Part shown: positions 17,368 through 27,083 of the stretch, one piece after another
Layout: each line of letters opens with the position of its first letter
Numbering within the stretch: the stretch's first letter is position 1
Assembly: GCF_030161095.1 (NCBI RefSeq)
Contig: NZ_BSPP01000004.1
Location: forward strand, 620,001-684,000
Reading direction: 5' to 3'
Source: Cypionkella aquatica
Lineage (GTDB): Bacteria; Pseudomonadota; Alphaproteobacteria; Rhodobacterales; Rhodobacteraceae
DNA length: 64,000 bases
Notes under the pieces: model-generated
Databases searched by the model: none
The model's input: the letters and a program-made list of their open reading frames with translations, nothing else
What the model was told of the DNA's origin: nothing
Program-made: the position numbers and the translations under genes

Positions 17368-18756
17368 ATGGCCTCTACCCGCATCCTCCCGCTTATCGTC
17401 GCCACAGCCCTGCTGATGGAGAATATCGACTCTTCAGTGCTGTCGACCTCGCTGCCGCAGATTGCCAAGGATCTTGGGTCTGATCCGATCCATCTCAAGC
17501 TGGTGCTGACGACCTATCTGCTGGCGCTTGCGGTGTTCATCCCGGCATCGGGCTGGATGGCTGACCGTTTCGGGGCGCGCAAAATCTTCCGCGCCGCCAT
17601 CGTGGTGTTTGCGGCGGGCTCCATCGCCTGCGCGCTGTCCACCAACCTGATCGAACTTGTCGCCGCCCGCGCTTTGCAGGGCATCGGTGGCTCGATGATG
17701 ACTCCGGTGGGCCGCCTGATCGTGCTGCGCGGCACCCCCCGCGCCGGGCTGGTGGGGGCGCTGGCCTGGCTGACGGTGCCGGCTTTGCTGGGTCCGGTGC
17801 TGGGGCCACCCTTGGGCGGTTATATCACCACCTACTGGGACTGGCGCTGGATTTTCTGGATCAACATTCCGATTGCCGTCCTCGGCGTGATCCTTGCCAC
17901 CCTCTACATCCCGGACCTGCGTGAGCCTGAACCCCGCAGCTTTGACACCGCAGGCTTCTTGCTGCTTGGCCCCGGCTTGGCTGGCTTTCTGACCGGTGCC
18001 ACGCTGATGGGCCTGAACCTTGCCTCTCCGTTGCTCGTGTTCACGCTGACCGCAGGCGGAGCTGCCCTGATCGCGCTGTATGTCCGCCACGCCCTGCGGG
18101 TGAACAATCCGATGGTGGACCTGCGCCTGTTGGCACTGCCGACCTTCCGCATCTCTGTCACCGCAGGCACCCTGTTCCGTGTTGGGGTCGGCGCGCTGCC
18201 GTTCCTGTTGCCGTTGATGCTGCAGCTGGGCTTCGGGCTGAACCCGCTGCAATCAGGCCTGATCACCTTTGCGTCGGGCATCGGCGCGCTGGTGCTGAAA
18301 TTCGCGGCCCAGCCGATCCTGCGCCGCTTTGGCTTCCGACGGGTGCTGCTGGTGAATGCGCTGATCTCGGCGGTGTTCATCCTTGCCCCGGCCGGCTTCA
18401 CCCCGCAAACGCCGTGGCTTTTGATGCTGGCTGTGCTGTTTGTCGGCGGGTTGTCACGCTCGTTGCAATTCACCTCTGTCAACGCCATCGCCTATGCCGA
18501 AGTCCCGTCAGAGCGCTTGTCCTCGGCCACTTCGTTCACCGCGGTCTTGCAGCAATTGTCCGGCTCCATCGGCATCACCTTGGCGGCAATGACGCTGGAG
18601 GGTGCGGGCTATCTGCGCGGCACCGCTGCCACTGATCTGGGCAATTTTCCGATCGTGTTTGGCGTGATCGCGATGCTTGCACTGTCCTCGGCGCTGCTGT
18701 TCGCGCGGTTGTCACCGCAGGCAGGCGCGCAGTTGGTCCGTGCCGAGGCTGATTGA
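17368..18756 (+). CDS. MFS drug exporter, DHA2 (EmrB/QacA) type
   Basis: A 462-aa membrane transporter with about 14 predicted helices. The first-loop motif GWMADRFGARKIF (MFS motif A) follows helix 2, and LGPVLGPPLGGYIT is the antiporter motif C typical of proton-driven drug exporters. ENIDSSVLSTSLP near the N-terminus is the DHA2 motif D1. ATG at 17368 has TTGGAGG upstream. No TetR/MarR regulator or membrane-fusion partner is next to it, so it may act alone in the inner membrane. Confidence 0.9.
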   Translation: MASTRILPLIVATALLMENIDSSVLSTSLPQIAKDLGSDPIHLKLVLTTYLLALAVFIPASGWMADRFGARKIFRAAIVVFAAGSIACALSTNLIELVAARALQGIGGSMMTPVGRLIVLRGTPRAGLVGALAWLTVPALLGPVLGPPLGGYITTYWDWRWIFWINIPIAVLGVILATLYIPDLREPEPRSFDTAGFLLLGPGLAGFLTGATLMGLNLASPLLVFTLTAGGAALIALYVRHALRVNNPMVDLRLLALPTFRISVTAGTLFRVGVGALPFLLPLMLQLGFGLNPLQSGLITFASGIGALVLKFAAQPILRRFGFRRVLLVNALISAVFILAPAGFTPQTPWLLMLAVLFVGGLSRSLQFTSVNAIAYAEVPSERLSSATSFTAVLQQLSGSIGITLAAMTLEGAGYLRGTAATDLGNFPIVFGVIAMLALSSALLFARLSPQAGAQLVRAEAD

Positions 18757-18804
18757 CAGAACCGGGGTTTCCGCCGACTCTGCCGCGAAACGAAAGGCCT
18801 GTGC

Positions 18805-19578
18805 ATGGACATCAACCTGAGCTTTGAGCGCCCGGAAGAGGGCCCGAAATCCGGCCCGGTCAGCATCGGCTGGTTTCTGACGCAAGACAAAGGTGCCGTG
18901 CTGTATGATCCGCCCGAGCGTGTGTTGTTTCGGCAAGCGAACAAGGCGCATGCCAAATCGGCCAGCCGCTGCCCGGCGGTGATCCAGCTGGAAAGCCGCT
19001 ATTTCCTGATCAAATGCCCGTTCGACATCCATCTGGGCTTTGGCCGCGATGACAAAGGCAAACCGCATCTGATCAACCGTGCGGGTGCAGCCTCGACCAT
19101 CCGCCCCAATAAGTTGAACGAGGTGATGACGCTGGTGTCCGAGGCCGAATGGCGCTACCCGGATCGCCCTACGGTGCAGATGGCTTTGCCCTACTGCTTT
19201 ATCGCCGATGAGCTGGTCTATATCTCGCAGCTGTCCGCCTTTGCGCATTACCGCCGCGAACAGCTGCCCGGCACGATTTTCGGCGGACGCTTTCCGCTGA
19301 ACATCTGGCCGCGCCCGCTGATGTGGGCGTTTGAATGGCACGAGCCTGAGAAAGACATCATTCTGAAGCGTGGCGAGCCGTTGTTCTACTGCCAGTTTGA
19401 AGCCGAAGGCCCGGATCGCCCGGTGCAGATGGTCGAGGCCGAAAAGACGCCAGAGCTGCAGAAATACCTAGAACAGCTCAGCGGTGTGGTGAATTACGTC
19501 AACCAGACATTTGGTTTGTTCAAAGCCGCCGAAGCCCTGCGGCCAACGAAGTTACTGACTCCAAAAACCAAGACCTAA
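18805..19578 (+). CDS. Conserved-looking protein of unknown function
   Basis: A soluble 257-aa protein with no signal peptide or membrane segment. I do not recognise the family. It is rich in aromatic residues and prolines (SRCPAVIQLESRYFLIKCPFD, residues about 52-72), with Cys residues in two conserved-looking places and MWAFEWHEPEKDIIL near residue 180. Codon use is like that of its neighbours, and it is followed 37 bp later by a beta-propeller gene on the same strand, so the two may form a unit. Function not predicted. Confidence 0.75.
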   Translation: MDINLSFERPEEGPKSGPVSIGWFLTQDKGAVLYDPPERVLFRQANKAHAKSASRCPAVIQLESRYFLIKCPFDIHLGFGRDDKGKPHLINRAGAASTIRPNKLNEVMTLVSEAEWRYPDRPTVQMALPYCFIADELVYISQLSAFAHYRREQLPGTIFGGRFPLNIWPRPLMWAFEWHEPEKDIILKRGEPLFYCQFEAEGPDRPVQMVEAEKTPELQKYLEQLSGVVNYVNQTFGLFKAAEALRPTKLLTPKTKT

Positions 19579-19615
19579 GGCTGGGGTTCTACCGATTGCT
19601 TGAAAGGGTTTCGCA

Positions 19616-20440
19616 GTGCGCAGCTTTCTGGAAATCTACGATCTGGCCGGCGGCACCTCTCGATTGGTGTTGCAAACCGACCGCCATATCGAAGCGCCAA
19701 ACTGGGATCCCTCGGGCGAAAGCCTGCTGATCAACGGCGACGGGCGGCTATATCGGGTGCCGCTGGCCGATCCGGCGATGATTGTGGTGGATACCGGCGT
19801 TGCGCAAAAGCTGAACAACGATCACGGCATCAGCCCGGATGGCCGCCAGATCGTGATTTCGTCGCATCACGAGGGAAAAGGCTCGCAAATTTACCTGATC
19901 CCGGCGGCGGGCGGCGACCCCGTCAAAGCTTCACCCGAGGCGCCCAGCTGGTGGCACGGTTGGTCGCCCGACGGCAAAACCCTGACCTATGTTGCGGCAC
20001 GCGAGGGCAGACGGGTACTGGATGTCTACACTCTGTCGTTGGGCGGGGCAGAGCAGCGCCTGACACTGGGCGAAGGCCATTGCGATGGCCCGGATTTCAG
20101 CGCCGACGGCAACCACATCTTTTACAACTGCGACCGTGACGGCCATGCGCAGATTTGGGTGATGAAGGCTGATGGCAGCGGTCAACGCAAGCTGTTTGCG
20201 GATGATTGCGTCAACTGGTTTCCGCACCCGTCGCCGGATGGCCAGCATTTGCTGTATCTCGCCTACCCGCCCGGAACGACCGGCCATCCCGCCAATCTTC
20301 CGGTGGCTCTGTGCCTGTGCGACCCCAATGGCCAAAACCGCCGCCGCATCCTTGAGTTTACTGGCGGTCAAGGCACGATGAACGTGCCGAATTGGGCACC
20401 CGATTCCAGCGCCTTTGCCTATGTGCGCTACGAGGCCTAA
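19616..20440 (+). CDS. TolB-like WD40/PD40 beta-propeller protein
   Basis: A 274-aa protein built from repeats with the TolB/PD40 pattern, for example NWDPSGESLLIN, GISPDGRQIVIS, GWSPDGKTLTYVA, DFSADGNHIFYN, HPSPDGQHLLYL and NWAPDSSAFAYV, spaced about 43-45 residues apart: six blades. There is no signal peptide, unlike periplasmic TolB, so it should be cytoplasmic. Start is GTG at 19616. Such propellers are protein-protein interaction platforms or, rarely, hydrolases. No peptidase domain is attached. Confidence 0.82.
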   Translation: MRSFLEIYDLAGGTSRLVLQTDRHIEAPNWDPSGESLLINGDGRLYRVPLADPAMIVVDTGVAQKLNNDHGISPDGRQIVISSHHEGKGSQIYLIPAAGGDPVKASPEAPSWWHGWSPDGKTLTYVAAREGRRVLDVYTLSLGGAEQRLTLGEGHCDGPDFSADGNHIFYNCDRDGHAQIWVMKADGSGQRKLFADDCVNWFPHPSPDGQHLLYLAYPPGTTGHPANLPVALCLCDPNGQNRRRILEFTGGQGTMNVPNWAPDSSAFAYVRYEA

Positions 20441-20459
20441 TTCTTGCCTGCTTCAGGCC

Positions 20460-20858
20460 CTAGCTTTGGCCGGGGCTGATCTCGATCGGCGTTTGCGGAC
20501 GCGCAGCAAGCAACCGGTGCGTGTTACTCCAGACCGAGATATAGACTTCTGCAGCGCCATCGGGGGAAAGATGCTCGGGCGTCAGGCCAACGATGCGCAC
20601 GCGCAGATGATCGCCGTGGCGCAAAGGCTCGGTCATTACATTGGTGGCGGCGGGGCCCAGATGCCCCAGATGCCGCAGACTGCGGCGCGGTAGCAGGCCC
20701 AGCAATGGCCGTTTGGCCTGTGCATGAATTGCAATTTTGCCGTCATTTTGCAGATGCAGTTCCGCCGCGTCACCGATGCACAAACCGCTTTTGCCGATAT
20801 GCAGCAGCAAGCCCTGCACCGGGGCCTTGTGGATCAGCACCTGTAAAATATCCTGCAT
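20460..20858 (-). CDS. Small protein of unknown function
   Basis: A 132-aa open frame starting with ATG at 20858, behind AGGCAGG. The sequence alternates hydrophobic strands (LQVLIHKAPVQGLLLHIGKS) with basic stretches (KRPLLGLLPRRSLRHLGHLG), and has no membrane segment or Cys pair. I do not recognise it. It converges on the propeller gene with 19 bp between stops and diverges from clpB. The long in-frame extension upstream of 20858 looks non-coding. Confidence 0.6.
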   Translation of the reverse strand: MQDILQVLIHKAPVQGLLLHIGKSGLCIGDAAELHLQNDGKIAIHAQAKRPLLGLLPRRSLRHLGHLGPAATNVMTEPLRHGDHLRVRIVGLTPEHLSPDGAAEVYISVWSNTHRLLAARPQTPIEISPGQS

Positions 20859-21122
20859 CTTGGCCTGCCTTTTCTTGGTCTTTGCTTCGATTGGGCTGGA
20901 ATACCGCCTCGGGCAAGGCGGCAATTCAACCAAAGCGGTATCGCGCCGACCAATACCCCCGCTATCGGCGGTGCGCCGCCCGAAGCTGCGTAAAATTCGT
21001 GCGACCCCGCAGCAGATGCCCATTGCAAAGCCTTGGGCCGCCCCCCAATTATTCGGCAAGGCCACCGTCGATGTGCTGGTTTCCGGGCATCGCTGGGGCG
21101 CTTAACCAGAGGAGTGTTACCG

Positions 21123-23735
21123 ATGAATTTAGAGAAATTCACGGAGCGGTCGCGCGGCTTCATTCAAGCGGCACAGACCATTGCGATGCGGGAAAGCCAT
21201 CAGCGGCTGGCGCCCGAACATCTGCTGAAAGCTGTGATGGACGATGATCAGGGCTTGGCGTCCAACCTGATTCGCCGCGCCGGGGGTGACCCTGCGCGCG
21301 TGGTGGAATCTTTGGCTCTTGCGATGGGTAAGGTGCCGAAAGTCTCGGGCGATGCGCAGCCCTATATGGATCCGGGCTTGGTGAAAGTGCTGGACGAGGC
21401 TGAAAAGCTGGCCAAGAAGGCGGGCGATTCTTTTGTTCCGGTTGAACGTATCCTGATGGCCTTGGGCATGGTGAAATCCGCCGCCAAGGATGCACTGGAC
21501 GCGGGCGCTGTCAGCCCACAAAAGCTGAACGCCGCGATCAATGACATCCGCAAAGGTCGCACGGCGGATTCTGCCTCGGCAGAGGAAACCTATGATGCGC
21601 TGAAGAAATTCGCCCGCGATCTAACCGAGGCCGCAAGCCAAGGCAAAATCGACCCAATCATTGGCCGGGATGAAGAAATCCGCCGCGCCATGCAGGTTCT
21701 GTCGCGCCGCACCAAGAACAACCCGGTTTTGATCGGTGAACCGGGGGTGGGTAAAACCGCGATTGCCGAAGGTTTGGCCCTGCGCATTGTCAACGGCGAC
21801 GTGCCTGAAAGTTTGCGCAACAAGAAACTGATGGCGCTGGACATGGGCGCTTTGATCGCTGGGGCGAAGTATCGGGGTGAGTTCGAGGAACGTCTGAAAG
21901 GTGTTCTGAACGAAGTCACCGCTGCCAATGGCGACATCATTCTGTTCATCGACGAGATGCACACGCTGGTCGGCGCGGGCAAATCCGATGGCGCCATGGA
22001 TGCTGCCAACCTGATCAAACCTGCGCTGGCGCGGGGTGAGTTGCATTGCGTGGGTGCCACCACCTTGGACGAATACCGCAAATACGTCGAAAAAGATGCG
22101 GCTTTGGCCCGTCGTTTTCAGCCGGTGATGGTGTCTGAGCCAACGGTGGAGGATACGATCTCGATCCTGCGCGGCATCAAGGAAAAATACGAACTGCACC
22201 ACGGCGTTCGGATTTCGGACAGCGCTTTGGTCGCCGCAGCCACCCTGTCGCATCGCTACATCACCGACCGTTTCCTGCCCGACAAGGCGATTGACTTGGT
22301 GGACGAAGCGGCCTCGCGTCTGCGGATGGAGGTGGACAGCAAGCCCGAGGAACTCGACCAACTGGATCGCCAGATCCTTCAGCTGCAAATCGAAGCCGAG
22401 GCGCTGAAGAAGGAAGACGATGCCGCCAGCAAGGATCGTTTGGAAAAGCTGGAACTCGAACTGTCCAATCTGTTGGAGCAATCTGACGCGATGACAGCCA
22501 AATGGCAGTCTGAACGTGACAAGCTAGAGGCCAGCCGCGATCTGAAAGAACAACTCGACCGCTTTCGTGCCGAGTTGGATCAGGTCAAGCGTGATGGCAA
22601 CCTTGGGCGGGCTGGGGAACTTTCCTACGGCATTATTCCGGGGCTGGAAAAACAGCTGGCCGAGGCTGAAGCCCGCGAAGGTGACGCCTTGGTGTCCGAA
22701 GCCGTGCGCCCAGAGCAGATCGCCGAAGTCGTCGAGCGTTGGACCGGGATTCCCGTCGCCAAAATGCTGGAAGGCGAGCGGGAAAAGCTGCTGAAGATGG
22801 AAGAGGAGTTGGGTCGTCGCGTGATCGGCCAACAAGCCGCCGTCACCGCCGTCGCCAACGCCGTTCGCCGTGCCCGCGCTGGGCTGAACGACGAGGGGCG
22901 GCCTTTGGGCAGCTTTCTCTTCCTCGGGCCAACCGGGGTAGGTAAGACCGAGCTGACCAAAGCCGTCGCCGAATATCTGTTCGACGACGACTCGGCGATG
23001 GTGCGGATTGATATGTCCGAATTCATGGAGAAACACGCGGTCAGCCGCCTGATCGGCGCGCCTCCGGGCTATGTGGGCTATGATGAAGGTGGCGTGCTGA
23101 CCGAAGCCGTCCGTCGCCGCCCTTATCAGGTGGTGCTGTTTGACGAGGTGGAAAAGGCCCACCCAGACGTGTTCAACGTGCTGCTTCAGGTGTTGGATGA
23201 TGGCATGCTGACCGATGGTCAGGGCCGCACGGTAAGCTTCAAGCAGACGCTGATCATCCTGACCAGCAACCTTGGCGCGCGGGCTTTGTCCGAACTGCCC
23301 GAGGGGGCCGATCAGGGCGCTGCACGGGCGCAAGTGATGGAAGCGGTGCGGCAACACTTCCGCCCCGAGTTCCTGAACCGACTGGACGAGCAGATCATCT
23401 TCGACCGCCTGAACCGCGCCGATATGACTGGCATCGTCGAGATCCAGTTGCGCAAGCTTGAGGCACGTCTGGCAGGGCGCAAGATTGGCCTTGATCTGGA
23501 CCCCGAGGCGCGTGCTTGGCTTGCGGATGAGGGCTACGATCCGGTGTTCGGCGCGCGCCCCCTGAAACGGGTCATCCAGAATCATCTGCAAAACCCGTTG
23601 GCCGAGATGATCTTGTCTGGCGATGTGCTGGACGGGGCTTTGATCAAGGTCAGCGCCGGGGCAGATGGGCTGATCATCGGCGACAGGGTGTCAGCCTCGC
23701 GCCGTGCGCGGCCACTGCAGGCGGTTGTGCATTAA
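21123..23735 (+). CDS. clpB: ClpB disaggregase
   Basis: An 870-aa AAA+ chaperone that, with DnaK, pulls proteins out of aggregates. N-terminal Clp-N double repeat ([20 protein letters not shown]...), first AAA domain with GEPGVGKT and [10 protein letters not shown], the long coiled-coil M domain (about residues 405-530, rich in [18 protein letters not shown]-type heptads), second AAA domain with GPTGVGKT, and C-terminal arginine finger [10 protein letters not shown]. Start at 21123 has GAGGAG upstream. I found no convincing heat-shock promoter; TTGCAAAG-N13-CCCCAATT at 21023-21050 is a weak candidate. A strong terminator follows. Confidence 0.97.
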   Translation: MNLEKFTERSRGFIQAAQTIAMRESHQRLAPEHLLKAVMDDDQGLASNLIRRAGGDPARVVESLALAMGKVPKVSGDAQPYMDPGLVKVLDEAEKLAKKAGDSFVPVERILMALGMVKSAAKDALDAGAVSPQKLNAAINDIRKGRTADSASAEETYDALKKFARDLTEAASQGKIDPIIGRDEEIRRAMQVLSRRTKNNPVLIGEPGVGKTAIAEGLALRIVNGDVPESLRNKKLMALDMGALIAGAKYRGEFEERLKGVLNEVTAANGDIILFIDEMHTLVGAGKSDGAMDAANLIKPALARGELHCVGATTLDEYRKYVEKDAALARRFQPVMVSEPTVEDTISILRGIKEKYELHHGVRISDSALVAAATLSHRYITDRFLPDKAIDLVDEAASRLRMEVDSKPEELDQLDRQILQLQIEAEALKKEDDAASKDRLEKLELELSNLLEQSDAMTAKWQSERDKLEASRDLKEQLDRFRAELDQVKRDGNLGRAGELSYGIIPGLEKQLAEAEAREGDALVSEAVRPEQIAEVVERWTGIPVAKMLEGEREKLLKMEEELGRRVIGQQAAVTAVANAVRRARAGLNDEGRPLGSFLFLGPTGVGKTELTKAVAEYLFDDDSAMVRIDMSEFMEKHAVSRLIGAPPGYVGYDEGGVLTEAVRRRPYQVVLFDEVEKAHPDVFNVLLQVLDDGMLTDGQGRTVSFKQTLIILTSNLGARALSELPEGADQGAARAQVMEAVRQHFRPEFLNRLDEQIIFDRLNRADMTGIVEIQLRKLEARLAGRKIGLDLDPEARAWLADEGYDPVFGARPLKRVIQNHLQNPLAEMILSGDVLDGALIKVSAGADGLIIGDRVSASRRARPLQAVVH

Positions 23736-23757
23736 GCCGGATTGCCGAGAAAACCAT

Positions 23758-23788
23758 AGCCCGCCCTGATGTTCAGGGCGGGCTTTTT
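23758..23788 (+). terminator. Rho-independent terminator of clpB
   Basis: A perfect 12-bp inverted repeat (23758-23769 with 23773-23784), three-base loop TGT, then TTTTT. It lies 22 bp after the clpB stop. Confidence 0.93.
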
Positions 23789-23803
23789 GCTGCAAGCTTA
23801 ACA

Positions 23804-23930
23804 TACCCGATGGCGTGGGATGGACCCGCGCTGCGCGCGCCCTTCGGGTAGATAGGTCCACCCATGGCAGCCACCCCCCCGCGGGGCGCGGGGACCCCCG
23901 GCAGCCAGCGCAGGCTATCCGCCTGCTTTA
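23804..23930. repeat. Interleaved inverted repeats between clpB and tetR
   Basis: The gap between two convergent genes holds two inverted repeats in the order A-B-A'-B': TACCCGA (23804-23810) with TCGGGTA (23844-23850), and TGGGATGGACC (23816-23826) with GGTCCACCCA (23855-23864, one base shorter). This order allows either stem, or a pseudoknot. A C/G-rich run with CCCCGCGGGG follows at about 23,875, then GCAGGC-TATCC-GCCTGC at about 23,910-23,926. One of these hairpins may end the tetR transcript. Confidence 0.5.
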
Positions 23931-23954
23931 AGAGCCGCTGAGATGCGAAAAGGG

Positions 23955-24599
23955 CTAGAGCAGTCCGGTTGCGCCAAAATGTTTCGGGAAGAACGCCATT
24001 GCGGCGGCGTGGACGGTCTGAAGTGCCTCGGCCGGGGTATAGGGGTTGATGATCGAGCTAAGATCGACCCAGACGCCTTCGCATGTTACCCGCAGCACCC
24101 GTGCGATCAGGATTGGGTCGCCGTGATAGCCGCCTTGGCGCACGAGGTCGGCGCAGAGCTGTTCCAGCTTGTTGGTGTAAAGCTGCTCATTCTCGCCACA
24201 GCGATCTTGATACAGCGGGCGTGATTGCGCCTCGCCCCAGAACGACAGCCATGCAGCGAGCCGGGTCGGCGTGCAGATCGCCGGTTCAAAATCAGCGCGC
24301 AGCATGGCGGCGAGCTGCTCTGCGGGGCTGGGGCCTGCCGCAGCCAAGGCAGAGGCCCAGTTCTGGCGGTATTCTTCGGACAGATAGCCAAGGGTTTCGG
24401 CCAAAAGTGCGTCTTTGGTCTTGAAATGAAAATTGACCAGACCGTGCGAGATCCCCGCCTTGCGCGCGACATCGGTCAGCGTGGTGCGGGCATAGCCTTG
24501 GGTGGCGACGACCTCGATCGTCGCCTCGATCACCTGAGTGCGGCGGGTTTCGCGCGACAATTTGCGCGGCGGCGGAATGGTCGGGGCAAGATGGCTCAT
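23955..24599 (-). CDS. TetR/AcrR-family repressor (BetI-like)
   Basis: A 214-aa regulator. The N-terminal helix-turn-helix spans about residues 17-62 (RETRRTQVIEATIEVVATQG, then TTLTDVARKAGISHGLVNFHFKTKDALLAETL). The C-terminal ligand domain resembles BetI-type proteins (RLAAWLSFWGEAQ, RVTCEGVWVDL), whose known members sense choline-related compounds. It diverges from the Rieske oxygenase operon with 78 bp between starts and is the likely repressor of that operon, with a TGAC...GTCA palindrome between the two. Confidence 0.9.
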   Translation of the reverse strand: MSHLAPTIPPPRKLSRETRRTQVIEATIEVVATQGYARTTLTDVARKAGISHGLVNFHFKTKDALLAETLGYLSEEYRQNWASALAAAGPSPAEQLAAMLRADFEPAICTPTRLAAWLSFWGEAQSRPLYQDRCGENEQLYTNKLEQLCADLVRQGGYHGDPILIARVLRVTCEGVWVDLSSIINPYTPAEALQTVHAAAMAFFPKHFGATGLL

Positions 24600-24650
24600 G
24601 GCGCTTTCATAGCTGAAATCGTGGCTTTGAGAAGTCTAACAGTTTCTGAT

Positions 24651-24664
24651 TGACAGACCAGTCA
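24651..24664. promoter_or_regulatory. Candidate TetR operator
   Basis: TGACAGACCAGTCA in the tetR/oxygenase gap is a partial palindrome (TGAC and GTCA arms, with a further inner G-C pair). It overlaps a TTGACA hexamer (24650-24655) that could be a -35 element for the plus-strand operon, although no good -10 follows. Position and symmetry suit a repressor binding site. Confidence 0.4.
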
Positions 24665-24677
24665 GAATCTTGCGAGC

Positions 24678-25835
24678 ATGAGCAAACAGCAATGGTCTGC
24701 CATGACGCAAGTCTCGCCCCACGCCTCATCTCGACTGGAGTTCTGCCCGGCAACCCTGCCGGCGGCAGTTTACCACGACGCTGATTGGTATGCGCGCGAG
24801 AGTGCCACGGTGTTCGCGCAGAACTGGATTTGTGTGGGCCGGTTGGTGGACTTTGTGCCGGGCACGATGCGGCGGGTGCAGGTGGGTGCGGCAGATGTGA
24901 TCGTCTGCCGGGGAGAGGGCAGCATTGCGGCCTATCACAACAGCTGTCGGCATCGCGGGTCTGAGCTTTGCCGGGATGCGGTTCAGCCAATGGGCAAGTT
25001 GATCCGTTGCCCCTATCACGCATTCGCCTATGCCGCCGTTGATGGGCGATTGGTGGCGACGGGCCATGCTGTTCCTACAGCGGATTTTGACCGGGCAACG
25101 CATGGCTTGTTGGCGGTGGCATCGCAGGTTTGGGCCGGTTTCTTGTTTCTGAATACTGCGCAGGCCCCGGGTGATCTGGTCGCGGATGTGGATCTGGCCG
25201 TGCTGGATCATTGGCCGATGCAGGATCTTGTGACGGGCCATGTCTGGAAGGCAGAAATTGCCTGTAACTGGAAGGTGTTCTGGGAGAATTACTCAGAATG
25301 TCTGCATTGCCCGGGAATTCACCCAGAACTCTGCGACCGCGTGCCGATTTACGGGCAGGGGATCATGGCAGCGTCCGAGGCGTTGCATTGGGATGGCGCG
25401 CAGCCTGCGGGCAATCTGAAGCCGGGGGCGGCAAGCTGGACCCCCAGCGGCGCGGCTTGCGGGCCAGAATTCGCCGGGCTGACCGAGGCTGAACGCGCGG
25501 CGGGGTATCACTTCGTCACCTTCTGGCCGACGGCCTATGTGGTCGCGCATGTCGATCATGTGCGCTCGGTGCGGATCGTGCCGCTGGGGCCGTTGCGCAC
25601 TGCGCTGGTGGTGGAATGGCATTTCTCGCCCGAAACCTTGGCCCAGCCGGGGTTTGATGCGGCAGAGGTCGCCGCATTTGCCAAGATCGTGCTGGGTCAG
25701 GATGGCGACGCGGCAGAGATGAACCAGCGCGGGCTGATGTCCCCCGCCTATCGCGGCGGCACGTTGATGCCCGAAGAATATGAGATTCACCGCTTTCACC
25801 AATGGCTTACACAAGAGATGGAGGTCACAAGATGA
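24678..25835 (+). CDS. Rieske non-haem iron oxygenase, alpha subunit 1
   Basis: A 385-aa oxygenase subunit. The Rieske [2Fe-2S] motif is C90-x-H92 and C111-x2-H114. The mononuclear iron site is ENYSECLHCPGIHPEL with H209 and H214; the residue bridging the two metal centres is Glu206 rather than the usual Asp. A bridging Glu and this sequence context are, as I recall, features of the group that includes carnitine, choline and glycine-betaine oxygenases, so a quaternary-ammonium substrate is likely. An ATG at 24702 is an alternative start. It overlaps the second oxygenase by 4 bp. No reductase gene is nearby. Confidence 0.92.
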   Translation: MSKQQWSAMTQVSPHASSRLEFCPATLPAAVYHDADWYARESATVFAQNWICVGRLVDFVPGTMRRVQVGAADVIVCRGEGSIAAYHNSCRHRGSELCRDAVQPMGKLIRCPYHAFAYAAVDGRLVATGHAVPTADFDRATHGLLAVASQVWAGFLFLNTAQAPGDLVADVDLAVLDHWPMQDLVTGHVWKAEIACNWKVFWENYSECLHCPGIHPELCDRVPIYGQGIMAASEALHWDGAQPAGNLKPGAASWTPSGAACGPEFAGLTEAERAAGYHFVTFWPTAYVVAHVDHVRSVRIVPLGPLRTALVVEWHFSPETLAQPGFDAAEVAAFAKIVLGQDGDAAEMNQRGLMSPAYRGGTLMPEEYEIHRFHQWLTQEMEVTR

Positions 25836-27049
25836 CCAAACATGACGCAGACAGCCTGACCATCCCGAATGATTGGGATCGCCGGGGGCTTCCGGCCTGG
25901 ACTTATCATTCCGAAGCGATGTTCGCGTTGGAGCGTGACAATTTGTTCCTGACGCATTGGCAGGTGGTGGGGCATGTCAATGATGTGGCCAACCCCGGCG
26001 ATTGGCTGGGCTTTGACCTTCAGGGTGAACGCGCTGTGGTGATGCGCGGCCAAGATGGCGTGGTGCGAGCGTTTCACAACCTGTGCCGCCATCGCGGCGC
26101 ACGGGTGGTGAATGGTGAAAAGGGCCATTGCAAAGGGGCTTTGGTCTGCCCGTTTCATGGCTGGGTCTATAATCTCGATGGCTCTTTGCGCGGCGCAGCG
26201 CAGCCGAGCAGCTTCGGCGGGTTGGATCGGGCGCAGTTTGGCCTGAAACCGATCAAGATGGAGGTATTCCACGGCTTCATCTTCATCCGATTTTTCCCCG
26301 GCCCGCAGCCCTCGGTCGCCAAAATGCTTGCCCCCTATGCCGCCGATTTTGCGGGTTATCGCAGCGAGGGCGTGCAGCCACTGGATATGCCACATTGGGC
26401 GACCGAACTGCCGGTGAACTGGAAATCGGTGCGCGATGTCGATAACGAAGGTTATCATGTGCCGATGGCCCATCCGGCGTTGCAGGATCTCTATGGCCGC
26501 ACCTACCGCGATCTGCATCTGGATGGCGGGCTGAATGTGTCGATTGGCAGCTTTGGCGATGCCCCGGCGCGGCGGTGGTCGGTGAAGATGTATCTGGCGA
26601 TCACCGAGCGGCAAGACTGGCTGCCCGAACATCTGCAGACGGTCTGGACCTATTACGGGCTGTTCCCCAATGCTGTGTTCGCCTTCACGCCGGAATCGGT
26701 GCAGTTTTATCAGGAAATCCCGATCTCTCCGGGTAAGACGCGGGTGACGGGGCGGATTTACCGGCAGCCGGTGGAATCGCGGCGCATGAAGGTGGCGCGC
26801 TATCTGGCCTACCGCATTGACCGCGACACCTCGGCTGAAGACCAGCAACTGTCGATCTGGTCGAACGAGTCGATGCTGTCGACGGCATTTGAGGGCTTTC
26901 ATCTGTCAGACCTGGAATACGGGCTAAAGCGCCACCACGACAGTCTGCGCGCCTTGATGCCGGTGATGACTCTGCCCGCCGCCCCGCCTGAAGCGGAAAT
27001 CGCGGCGCGCAATGAAGAATTGATTAGCCAAGCAAATGCACAGGGCTAA
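25832..27049 (+). CDS. Rieske non-haem iron oxygenase, alpha subunit 2
   Basis: A 405-aa oxygenase subunit, related to but distinct from its neighbour. Rieske site C85-x-H87 and C106-x2-H109; catalytic iron site DVDNEGYHVPMAHP with H209 and H214 and a bridging Glu206, matching the first protein. ATG at 25832 is inside the upstream stop codon overlap (ATGA) and has GGAGG before it. Two different alpha subunits in tandem could form a mixed oligomer or act on successive steps, for example two N-demethylations. An electron-transfer partner must come from elsewhere in the genome. Confidence 0.92.
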   Translation: MTKHDADSLTIPNDWDRRGLPAWTYHSEAMFALERDNLFLTHWQVVGHVNDVANPGDWLGFDLQGERAVVMRGQDGVVRAFHNLCRHRGARVVNGEKGHCKGALVCPFHGWVYNLDGSLRGAAQPSSFGGLDRAQFGLKPIKMEVFHGFIFIRFFPGPQPSVAKMLAPYAADFAGYRSEGVQPLDMPHWATELPVNWKSVRDVDNEGYHVPMAHPALQDLYGRTYRDLHLDGGLNVSIGSFGDAPARRWSVKMYLAITERQDWLPEHLQTVWTYYGLFPNAVFAFTPESVQFYQEIPISPGKTRVTGRIYRQPVESRRMKVARYLAYRIDRDTSAEDQQLSIWSNESMLSTAFEGFHLSDLEYGLKRHHDSLRALMPVMTLPAAPPEAEIAARNEELISQANAQG

Positions 27050-27083
27050 CCTGCATGAAAACCAACACAACAGGGAGACGGCC

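Noticed and set aside
21023-21050. Heat-shock promoter for clpB
   Set aside because: TTGCAAAG-N13-CCCCAATT is only a loose match, not enough for a feature of its own.
22524-23591. 355-codon frame opposite clpB
   Set aside because: clpB is unambiguous on the plus strand and the opposite frame shows no domain.
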